Virus record (IMG/VR): IMGVR_UViG_3300007734_000498
Coordinates: 1-23,942 of that record
Length of the DNA stretch: 23,942 nucleotides
DNA from: a virus
Strand: one strand, 5' to 3'
Shown here: positions 15,278 through 21,872 of the stretch, in pieces
Layout: the number at the start of each line of letters is the position of its first letter
How positions within the stretch are numbered: the first letter of the stretch is position 1
Program-made: the position numbers and the translations under genes
Notes under the pieces: model-generated
Databases searched by the model: none
What the model was told of the DNA's origin: nothing
The model's input: the letters and a program-made list of their open reading frames with translations, nothing else

Positions 15278-15950
15278 ATTCTGGCCTGTTTTTTCTCAGC
15301 CATGGCATGGCCTGCTGGATCAATCTTTCTCCATCTAAGCCTATCGTCTGGCTGCCAATGTGATGCACATATGACCGGCTTAGGTAATGGTGAAAGCCAG
15401 CCGCGCGTAAATCCTCGCAGTGAACGTCATCTGAGTACCAGTTCAGCGGTGGAAATACAGCCGCGCTCCACGCATCGGCACCAATCCATGCAAAGATAGG
15501 GGATGGGCATTCCAGCGGCACAATTGCGTCTTCATATGGGTACTTGAAGTAGTGCAGCTGCTGATCAAAGGGGTTAGAGCGAATGTTTTGCACTGGCCTG
15601 GCTGCATCGCACCGCGCAGAAACCCATCCAACCGGCGCACCAGTTTCGGCTTTCAGCTGCTTGACATCCTCCATCAGCAGCCGGTAGCTCGTTGGTGTCA
15701 GCACGATATCGTCATTGGCGCAGATCACCGACTCAAACCCATCAGCAAAGGCACGGTCAATGATCTCGTTGTAGTCAAGACCGAAATTGTGCGCCGCACC
15801 AAACACCTTCAGGTCAGCGTCAAAGCCGCCAATGATGGACTCTGGCCCTCGCAAATACACAGGCACTTCGGGACAGTACTCGGCAATGCTTGTGAGCATC
15901 ACCCGCAAACCTTTGCCGTGTACCGTGCTGATGCAGATCGGGGAAATCAA
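15252..15950 (-). CDS. Glycosyltransferase-like protein
   Basis: This 232-residue protein resembles a GT-A glycosyltransferase. The N-terminus is ISPICISTVHGKGLRVMLTS, AHNFGLDYNEIIDRAFADGF is followed by ICANDDIVLTPTS, where the N-D-D is at the DxD position, and FAWIGADAWSAAVFP with WYSDDVHCEDLRAAGFHHYL forms the acceptor side. The start is TTG at 15950, overlapping the stop of the previous gene (TTGA). The first ATG, at residue 18, would remove the first core strand, so TTG is preferred. There is no membrane segment. It is paired with the methyltransferase by a 26-base overlap. Substrate is unknown. Confidence 0.72.
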   Translation of the reverse strand: MISPICISTVHGKGLRVMLTSIAEYCPEVPVYLRGPESIIGGFDADLKVFGAAHNFGLDYNEIIDRAFADGFESVICANDDIVLTPTSYRLLMEDVKQLKAETGAPVGWVSARCDAARPVQNIRSNPFDQQLHYFKYPYEDAIVPLECPSPIFAWIGADAWSAAVFPPLNWYSDDVHCEDLRAAGFHHYLSRSYVHHIGSQTIGLDGERLIQQAMPWLRKNRPEYAKQWFDT

Positions 15951-16471
15951 TCCGCTGACCCGATCTTGATGGTGAGCAATGAATCAGGCTCAGAATCGCT
16001 CTCTTCCGCATCCATCCCCCCATTTTCACCGTCACCGCCGCCGTCACCCTTGTTCGGGCCGCCAACAACCCAAGCATCACAGGTGCGCGTACCGGCGCAC
16101 TTGAAGTCGAATATCTCGCAGTAACCCAAGTCGGCCAGCTTAATCGTTCCCCATGGGTCAGCCTCGCGGCCAATGCCGTCAGCAATGCACTGCTTGACCT
16201 TGTCGGACACGTTAAAAGCCGCGCAGTTACCGCAACGGCTTTGCTTGGCATCATCCACAGACACGTCCCACTGGTCAGCCTTCTTGCTCCAAAAAGCATC
16301 ATTAGGCAGCGCCGGATTCTCAGGGCCGTAACCCGCGCTGGTGATCGCCTTGGCGCGATTCTTCAGATTCAGCGTCACGTCCTGCGTTGGAGCAGGGCAG
16401 CTGGCGCTGGTGTCCTGGTAGCCAGGCTTTTGATCCATGGCCTGCGCCATGGTGCGTTGCATGGTAGCCAT
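15947..16471 (-). CDS. Cys-rich phage protein of unknown function
   Basis: This 174-residue protein has a cysteine cluster in its middle: RCGNCAAFN (C80, C83), C95, LGYCEIFDFKC (C118, C125) and TRTCDAWVVGGP (C131). Spacing C-x2-C-x11-C-x22-C resembles a metal or Fe-S site; I considered a HiPIP-like protein but cannot confirm it. The last 35 residues are acidic and Gly-rich (GDGGGDGENGGMDAEESDSE). It lies between the small basic protein and the glycosyltransferase-like gene, with TAATG and TTGA junctions. Similar Cys-cluster proteins occur near terminase/portal genes in other phages as far as I recall. Function is unknown. Confidence 0.72.
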   Translation of the reverse strand: MATMQRTMAQAMDQKPGYQDTSASCPAPTQDVTLNLKNRAKAITSAGYGPENPALPNDAFWSKKADQWDVSVDDAKQSRCGNCAAFNVSDKVKQCIADGIGREADPWGTIKLADLGYCEIFDFKCAGTRTCDAWVVGGPNKGDGGGDGENGGMDAEESDSEPDSLLTIKIGSAD

Positions 16472-16653
16472 TACATCTTCCCTTTTTTCATGCCAGGCTT
16501 GGCCTTCATAGGAATCTTGGCTTCGGACATCGCAATGGCAATGGCCTGCTTGGGATTCTTCACAACCTTGCCGCCAGCACCAGAGTGCAGCTTGCCGGTC
16601 TTGAATTCATGCATTACCTTGCCCACCTTCTTTGCCGCTTTGGTCATCTTCAT
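16471..16653 (-). CDS. Small basic protein, DUF6496-like
   Basis: This 60-residue, very basic protein contains KVMHEFKTGKLHSGAGGKVV followed by NPKQAIAIAMSEA and a Lys/Met-rich end (MKAKPGMKKGKM). The block HEFK.GKLHSG...KQAIAIA.SEA is, from memory, the DUF6496 signature, found in many phages. A good AAGGAG site lies 7 bases before the ATG. It could bind nucleic acid because of its charge, but that is inference. It follows the large terminase gene after 29 bases and overlaps the next start (TAATG). Confidence 0.75.
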   Translation of the reverse strand: MKMTKAAKKVGKVMHEFKTGKLHSGAGGKVVKNPKQAIAIAMSEAKIPMKAKPGMKKGKM

Positions 16654-16682
16654 CTGAATGCTCCTTTAAACAATTACGTCAA

Positions 16683-18152
16683 TTATGCAACCCTAGACAG
16701 GTTTCTTTTCAGCGGTTGTCCCCACTTGGTGCTGGCTTTGCTTCCCATCATGCCGATTACAGCGTCACTGGCAAAGGTCAAGCAGAATGCATCAGCCTTG
16801 TCCGGAGAGGCCAAACCGCGTTTTTTGATCTCATCCTTGCTCTCAATCTGAATCTTGCCGTTGCTCGTAAACATATACCGCACGGTCGCCAACTCAGCCA
16901 CCAGCAACTCATCCTTTGGCAGCCGACAGTCACGCTGCTCCAGCCACGCCTTGGCCTTATACCAAAGCTCAGCCTTCAGATTCCTGTAAGTACCGCCCAT
17001 GGCTGGACTCTCGCTGACATTGATACCGCGTGCGGGTAATCCCAACTCTTTCAACCGATCCACGACTCCGGCACCAAGCCCAATGCTGTCCACCAGTATC
17101 TCTTCGGGCCTGTCGCTTGGCGGCAACGCCTCAAACTCAACCACCACCGCGCCGGTCAGCTGCATCAAGTCCAAATTCTTCCACGTCTTGATCGGCTCAA
17201 TCACCGCATTACCCCGCCGCTTGCACAGCGCCGAACGGTCAGAGCCAAACCTTGCAACGTCCAATCCCCAGACCAGCGGCGCATAAGGACTCGCCACCAC
17301 GTCACGATTCATCGCCAATTCCAGCAACTCCATGGGTATGACGGTGTCCTCGTCACTCCTTGGAAATTCACCCAATACCCTGATGCGGTAGGCGTTTGAC
17401 TCCTCGCCGTACCTCGACTTCATCTCCTCAATGTAAGCCTCAGATACCCTCGGCGAGTCGGCGCAGGACACCTTCATGGTCACCCAATCCCCCGCCAGAC
17501 GGTTATGGGTGTCATAAAAGAACCCGCTACTCCTTACTGGATTGCCCAGCAGCAACGTGACGGCGTTATGGCCGGACATACTTCCGCTGGCCGCCTCAAA
17601 CACCTTCTCCGGAATACCGCTGGCCTCGTCCCCCACCAGCATCACATGGTCGCTGTGTACGCCTTGCAGCGCCTCGGGCTGCTCTGCCCTCGATGTCCTG
17701 GCTGAGATAAACGCCTCCTCGTTGGCATCCTTTACCTCAATGCGATCCTGCTTCACCTCCAACATATCAGCCAGCATCGGCGGCAGCACCTTCACCCACC
17801 GCTTGACCTCCGCAAACAGCGCGTCATACAGCTGGCTGCTCGTTGGTGCCGTCACCACCACCTTCACCGGAAAGCGTAGCAGCAGATACCAGATCATCGC
17901 CCAGGCGCTGGCCGTTGACTTGCCCACGCCATGGCCCGATCTGACAGAGATACGCCGATTACCCTTGGCAATGTGATTCAAGAATTCCACTTGCCACGGG
18001 TCAGGCTCAGTGTTCAGCACCTCGCGGACAAACAGCACAGGGTTGTTCTTGTATAGCTTGACGAATTCGACAAATGGATTGTTTACCAGCAAGTCATTAT
18101 TTTTTTTGGCTGGACGCGGTTTCGTAGCAGTGGGGGGTAGGGGGTCGGTCAT
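16683..18152 (-). CDS. terL: Terminase large subunit (packaging ATPase/nuclease)
   Basis: This 489-residue protein carries both terminase domains. ATPase: Walker A SGHGVGKST (about 72-80), adenine-side TAPTSSQLYDALFAEVKRW, Walker B VMLVGDEAS with D175-E176, and a coupling motif near LLGNPV. Nuclease (RNase H fold): VWGLDVARFGSDRSAL (D298), EILVDSIGLGAGVVDRL (D355) and SPDKADAFCLTFA (D451/D454) supply the metal-binding acids. It drives genome packaging through the portal and cuts DNA. No good ribosome site is seen before ATG 18152. The N-terminal Pro-rich stretch is encoded by C-tracts. The gap to the small terminase gene is unusually long for this genome. Confidence 0.95.
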   Translation of the reverse strand: MTDPLPPTATKPRPAKKNNDLLVNNPFVEFVKLYKNNPVLFVREVLNTEPDPWQVEFLNHIAKGNRRISVRSGHGVGKSTASAWAMIWYLLLRFPVKVVVTAPTSSQLYDALFAEVKRWVKVLPPMLADMLEVKQDRIEVKDANEEAFISARTSRAEQPEALQGVHSDHVMLVGDEASGIPEKVFEAASGSMSGHNAVTLLLGNPVRSSGFFYDTHNRLAGDWVTMKVSCADSPRVSEAYIEEMKSRYGEESNAYRIRVLGEFPRSDEDTVIPMELLELAMNRDVVASPYAPLVWGLDVARFGSDRSALCKRRGNAVIEPIKTWKNLDLMQLTGAVVVEFEALPPSDRPEEILVDSIGLGAGVVDRLKELGLPARGINVSESPAMGGTYRNLKAELWYKAKAWLEQRDCRLPKDELLVAELATVRYMFTSNGKIQIESKDEIKKRGLASPDKADAFCLTFASDAVIGMMGSKASTKWGQPLKRNLSRVA

Positions 18153-18464
18153 GTGTTTATGGGATTCGGTAGGTGTTCGGTTGCATCTTCAGCCGCCCCC
18201 GCCGAAATCGCGCAAGGGGGGGGTCATCGCCGCCCACGGCCAGCGGCACGCTCCAGCGCCAGCAGCGGCCACTTTACCGCTGAAAGTTATCCACAATCCA
18301 CTATTCATGCAAGTCATTGATCTATATGCTTTCTTACAGAATGCTGACATATTCCATTTAACACGATGTCCATTATGTTAAGTCAATTGTGGATAACTGA
18401 CCAGTATTTGCTCAACAAACAGGCAGAGTTGCGTTATCCACAGGGCAATGTGTTCAATCATGGC
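18153..18464. other. Noncoding gap between the terminase genes
   Basis: At 312 bp this is the longest gap in the window. The part next to terL (about 18150-18286) is very GC-rich, with a G8 run at 18216-18223 on the plus strand. The middle (18296-18387) is about one third G+C by my count and includes an inverted repeat TTAACA/TGTTAA (18358-18363 and 18376-18381). Three perfect DnaA boxes lie here and a fourth in the end of terS. A weak minus-strand promoter-like TTGACT (near 18383) with a poor -10 was noted. The gap could hold an origin, a packaging site and a late promoter together. Confidence 0.6.
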
Positions 18465-18491
18465 TTAATCGTGCCTCTCGCCTGTGGATAA
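18287..18491. promoter_or_regulatory. DnaA-box cluster, candidate replication origin
   Basis: Four perfect TTATCCACA boxes (the sequence of E. coli oriC R1/R4) occur in 205 bp: 18287-18295 (plus), 18388-18396 (minus), 18434-18442 (plus) and 18483-18491 (minus, inside the terS reading frame). The last three are spaced 46 and 49 bases apart with alternating orientation. Boxes 1 and 2 share the longer AGTTATCCACAAT; boxes 3 and 4 share GTTATCCACAGG. The interval between boxes 1 and 2 is AT-rich and could be the unwinding element. By chance about 0.2 perfect boxes would be expected in the whole window on both strands. Confidence 0.65.
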
Positions 18492-18896
18492 CTCGTCAAC
18501 CACTTCGACATGGCGCAGTGCCGCCATGCGTAAGTCTTGGATGTTGATGTTGATTGAGGCTGCTTTTTGTAGGCCGTAAGTCTTCTGATCCCATCGCTCG
18601 GCCAGCCACTGGCGAGTGCGGATGCGCTGGACATCGCGCTGCGGATGCTCCACGTCCATGTCATCCGCAATGGACATTGTCTCTACAGCCAGCTTATCGG
18701 CGGCTATCGCGCGCGCACGCGCAATTATAGAGGGATCAGTATCTTCGATCCATTGCTCTAGCGCCCTGCGCCCAATGCCAAGTTCGTAGCAGATCGTTGT
18801 CTGTGACTTGCCTGCCTCAAACATGGACACGATCATGTCGTGAGGCAAATCCTCAAGCAGAGCCATGTCCTCTCTGAATTTTGGTCTTCCTGCCAC
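18465..18896 (-). CDS. terS: Terminase small subunit
   Basis: This 143-residue protein starts at GTG with a strong GAGGAGGG site 7 bases upstream. The N-terminus (MAGRPKF) leads into a helix-turn-helix, SQTTICYELGIGRRALEQWI (about 31-50), for binding the packaging site. Helices with ARAIAADKLAVETMSIADDM follow, and then the typical RTRQWLAERWDQKTYG block of Sf6-like small terminases. It would recognise phage DNA as an oligomeric ring and regulate TerL. It lies just before terL in transcription order, as usual, but separated from it by 312 bp. One DnaA box lies in its last codons. Confidence 0.85.
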   Translation of the reverse strand: MAGRPKFREDMALLEDLPHDMIVSMFEAGKSQTTICYELGIGRRALEQWIEDTDPSIIARARAIAADKLAVETMSIADDMDVEHPQRDVQRIRTRQWLAERWDQKTYGLQKAASININIQDLRMAALRHVEVVDELSTGERHD

Positions 18897-18953
18897 GCTC
18901 AGACCCTCCTCAGAGCCGTTTTAATCCGCTGGACGATATCCAGTACCCATTGC

Positions 18954-19637
18954 TTAATTCGCTGCATTCTTGAGCCTTCCTGCGAGTTTGGTGTCGAATT
19001 TCTTTTCCATGACTTCATTGTCATCGAATTTCAAGTCGTTTTCAAAGTCATCAAATCCTGTTGCACCGCCGAGCTTGAAGTCTGGCGCTGGTTTGAATGC
19101 TGTGACTTTGGCCGTTGGGAATAGTGCTTTGATCTTGATGACCTGTTGCATACGCTCATCGGCCATCAGTGCCTCGATCTCTTCCATTGCCCAGATATTC
19201 TGGTTGCTGATGTCTTGACGCTCCCGCTGTATTGCCACGGCCTCGTTGACAGTTCTGACAATCACCATAACCTGGCCGTTTTGCATTTCCCACTCAATCC
19301 TTGGGATGCTGTCGCTGGCTGGCGTTATGCCTTGATCGGTTGCCCACTGATCCAGTACGCCATACGCCCTGATCATTCCCGCCAGGCTTGAATCGAATCT
19401 CGCCTGATCCTTTGCCGTGACTGCTTGCTGCAATCTGGCGTTCTGAATCCAGAATTTCTCTCTCAGTCCACTGTCAACTAAAGTAATCAGTCGATTTTCT
19501 CCCCATTTCCTGTCGCTGACTGCTTTGGCAGCCTCCAGTTCCACCAGTTTGGATTGAACGTAAATCGTCCAAGGGTCTGCTTGTGGACTTGGACTCGTTG
19601 CTGGTGGATGCTGTCTACTCTTTTGCTTTGTTGCCAT
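18954..19637 (-). CDS. Hypothetical protein between replication and packaging genes
   Basis: This 227-residue soluble protein starts MATKQKSRQHPPATSPSPQA. I chose ATG 19637, since AAGGAG lies about 7 bases upstream; an in-frame TTG at 19655 would overlap that ribosome site. Residues 25-130 are helical (YVQSKLVELEAAKAVSDRKW, NRLITLVDSGLREKFWIQNA) with a strand pair near IEWEMQNGQVMVIVRT. The C-terminus is Phe/Asp/Lys-rich (FDDFENDLKFDDNEVMEKKF). There are no enzyme motifs or cysteines. The repeat array lies directly upstream, so this protein could bind or be controlled by those repeats, as origin-linked initiators often are. That is inference only. Confidence 0.75.
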   Translation of the reverse strand: MATKQKSRQHPPATSPSPQADPWTIYVQSKLVELEAAKAVSDRKWGENRLITLVDSGLREKFWIQNARLQQAVTAKDQARFDSSLAGMIRAYGVLDQWATDQGITPASDSIPRIEWEMQNGQVMVIVRTVNEAVAIQRERQDISNQNIWAMEEIEALMADERMQQVIKIKALFPTAKVTAFKPAPDFKLGGATGFDDFENDLKFDDNEVMEKKFDTKLAGRLKNAAN

Positions 19638-19672
19638 TTCTGTTCTCCTTATCAAAATTCACTGAAGCGTCT

Positions 19673-19777
19673 GTCGGAACGATCGGAAACTACGAGTCTT
19701 CTAGACTCTCGTTTCCGATTCCGACTTCCGATGATCGGAAGCATCTGATTTCCGATCGCTTCCGATCGCTTCCGATC
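19673..19777. repeat. Nine-copy TTCCGAT(C) repeat array (iteron- or operator-like)
   Basis: Copies on the plus strand: TCGGAA type at 19673-19679, 19681-19688 and 19733-19740; TTCCGA type at 19713-19719, 19719-19725, 19726-19732, 19750-19757, 19760-19767 and 19770-19777. The last three are identical decamers at exact 10-bp steps, one helical turn, so a protein would meet them on one DNA face. Five copies contain GATC (Dam site). The array fills the gap between the primase-helicase stop (19779) and the next gene. It looks like iterons of a replication origin or a cooperative operator. Confidence 0.75.
19682..19719. other. Long imperfect hairpin inside the repeat array
   Basis: ATCGGAAAC (19682-19690) pairs with GTTTCCGAT (19711-19719), and GAGTCT (19694-19699) pairs with AGACTC (19703-19708) around a TCT loop, with a 3/2-base internal loop between the stems. 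The outer arms are themselves repeat copies. It could act as a terminator after the primase-helicase gene, though there is no T run, or as a single-strand initiation structure. Confidence 0.6.
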
Positions 19778-19778
19778 G

Positions 19779-21872
19779 TTACTTATTAAAACTGTATGCT
19801 GTTTCATTTGCTATTTTCGTCATGACATCTTGACTAAGCCATGCCACTTTGTCGTAATGTCCACCCGAATTATTTCCCTTGAGTCGCTTCTTCGCTTCAT
19901 AAATTGCGTTATTTATCTGCGTCTTTGATGCATCCGAGGCACTGGCTTGGCGTATAAATTCCTCCTTCCAATCATCAATTTTTACCACTTTCATGCTGAC
20001 CCCATTTACATCCTCAATGAAACCCTTATTCTTAATTGCTCGATAAAGCGATGGGATCTCATATATCTGCCATTTGCCACCACCTTTATTGGCTGGAGCC
20101 TTTGGCTCGGTCATTTTTGCGTGATCATTTTTGGCTTGATCTGATGCCTGCACCGCCAGGCTTGTGATCGGCTCGCCTATTTGCAGTGATCCAGCTGGCG
20201 GCGCGAGTTCCACGCTGACCATCTCAAAGCCGATTCTTGTGCCGTCCTCGCCGTCCTTTTGCTTGGCCGTGCGAATGATTCCTTTCATGGAGTCCTCAAA
20301 CCGGATCAGTTCCAACTCTGTGTCTACCGCGCCTAAGAGGCTGGAGTGGCCGCGCAGTCCTTTGGTGGCATCCTTTCCACTGTGGTGCAGGATCATCAAG
20401 GCGCAGTCCTGAACGATCTGCTGGATGCGTCCGCAGCTGGAGATGAACGATCCCATGTCGCTGGAGTCGTTCTCATTGCCGCCGCCAAAGGCTCTAGCTA
20501 ACGTGTCAATGATGATCAGCTTGAAGTTGATGCCGGTGTCTATAACCAGATGCTCCACGGCTAGCATCAGCGCGTTGAAGTCCTCCACGCTCGATCTGAG
20601 GTTGAGTTGGTGCCTGATAACGTAGATCGGCGCACCGTCCTCGGTGCCGTGGTGCTGCTTAATTGCCTTGATCCTTGCGCCGACACCGCCAAATCCCTCG
20701 CCACACAAATACAGCACCGCGCCTTGCTCGCTGACTTCGTTGCCCATCCACGTTCTGCCGGTGGCGATCGCCTCGGCAATGTCCAAGGCAATGAATGACT
20801 TGAATGAGCCTGGCGGCCCGAATAACGCGCTGAACGATCCCACCGGCAACACCTTATCAATCATCCACTTCACCGGCTCGTCTTGGATGCTGTCCCAATG
20901 CTCGATGTTGATCTGCTTTGTTGGCTTGGCTGGAATCGGTGTCGCTGGCTCTGTTTCAAACTCTTTTGCTATGTTTTCAATCGGATTCCATTCAGCCATG
21001 GTGACTTCTACAACTGAATTTGTAATCGGATTCAATCTTTCGGGCATCGTTACCTGATCCACACTAGTAAGTATTTGCGCTGCCTTGACTAAACACACCA
21101 GCTTTTCTCTACCAGCGCCAGCCTCAATGAATTCATAGGCATCATCGCCTTGCCCTTGCAGTCCGAGGTCAACTACCTTGACCGACTTGGCGATGGGCAG
21201 TATTGCTTGGGCCGCCTTGTGCGCGTACTGCCAGCCTGGTACATCGTTATCCGGAAGGATGATGACCTGAGCGCCAGCAAAGTACTCGGTGATGGCCTCC
21301 GGCCAGCTGCCGGCACCAGTGTGCGCCGTTGTTGCAATCATGCCAATGCTTGTGATGGCATCCGCTGCCTTCTCGCCTTCCACAAGGAAGATATTGCGGC
21401 CTGCTGTCTTCGCGTCTAAGAGTGCTGGCAGGTTGTAGGGAACTATGCGTGCATCGCCAAGGCTTGAGTGCCTGCGGCCATCCGCGTCAACCTTGTACAG
21501 CCGGTAGGTTTTGCCTGTCTCGCCTACCTTGTAACGCTGTTTTACAAAAACTGTTTGTCTGTCCTCGTCCTGGTATTGCCACTCCTGCTCCAGCACATTG
21601 CGCGGTATCGGTTTGATGTTTGCGAGTGGGTCTGGCCGTTCCATGAGTTCCGGCAACAGGTGCAATTCCCTGATGGTCTGGAACACGTCCTCCTGTGAGC
21701 ATCCACCGTGGCAGTGGAACAACGGCTTGCCCTCGTCATTGATGTCTATGGAGAGGCTTGGATTCCTGTCGCCGTTGCCCTTGCCGTGACCTGGCACTGG
21801 GCAGCTGGCTACCCACTGACCGTTTGCTTTCTTTGCGTTGCCCAGCGTCTTGGCTATTTGTTCTGCTTGCAT
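19779..21872 (-). CDS. Primase-helicase (zinc-finger, TOPRIM and RecA-like domains)
   Basis: This is a 697-residue fusion. Residues 24-58 are a CHC2 zinc finger (C24, H29, C54, C58; CPVPGHGKG and FHCHGGCS). TOPRIM primase: IFLVEGEKAADAI (E166) and VIILPDNDVPG (D208/D210). Helicase/ATPase of the RepA/AAA_25 kind: GPPGSFKS Walker A (352-359), FKLIIIDTLARAFGG Walker B (D456), and ALMILHHSGKDATKGLRGHS sensor. It would prime and unwind phage DNA. I chose ATG 21872, with AGAGG upstream and a 19-base overlap with the methyltransferase gene; the open frame extends to 21908 without better support. The repeat array follows directly. Confidence 0.9.
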   Translation of the reverse strand: MQAEQIAKTLGNAKKANGQWVASCPVPGHGKGNGDRNPSLSIDINDEGKPLFHCHGGCSQEDVFQTIRELHLLPELMERPDPLANIKPIPRNVLEQEWQYQDEDRQTVFVKQRYKVGETGKTYRLYKVDADGRRHSSLGDARIVPYNLPALLDAKTAGRNIFLVEGEKAADAITSIGMIATTAHTGAGSWPEAITEYFAGAQVIILPDNDVPGWQYAHKAAQAILPIAKSVKVVDLGLQGQGDDAYEFIEAGAGREKLVCLVKAAQILTSVDQVTMPERLNPITNSVVEVTMAEWNPIENIAKEFETEPATPIPAKPTKQINIEHWDSIQDEPVKWMIDKVLPVGSFSALFGPPGSFKSFIALDIAEAIATGRTWMGNEVSEQGAVLYLCGEGFGGVGARIKAIKQHHGTEDGAPIYVIRHQLNLRSSVEDFNALMLAVEHLVIDTGINFKLIIIDTLARAFGGGNENDSSDMGSFISSCGRIQQIVQDCALMILHHSGKDATKGLRGHSSLLGAVDTELELIRFEDSMKGIIRTAKQKDGEDGTRIGFEMVSVELAPPAGSLQIGEPITSLAVQASDQAKNDHAKMTEPKAPANKGGGKWQIYEIPSLYRAIKNKGFIEDVNGVSMKVVKIDDWKEEFIRQASASDASKTQINNAIYEAKKRLKGNNSGGHYDKVAWLSQDVMTKIANETAYSFNK

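Noticed and set aside
15820-16302. Minus-strand ORF of 160 codons in another frame over the Cys-rich and glycosyltransferase-like genes
   Set aside because: The product is Arg/Leu/Ala/Thr-rich without motifs, crosses the junction of two supported genes, and has no ribosome site, unlike the ORF nested in the methyltransferase.
18132-18223. G-quadruplex on the plus strand (G6, G5 and G8 runs)
   Set aside because: The runs are too far apart for a compact quadruplex, and two of them simply encode the Pro-rich start of TerL.
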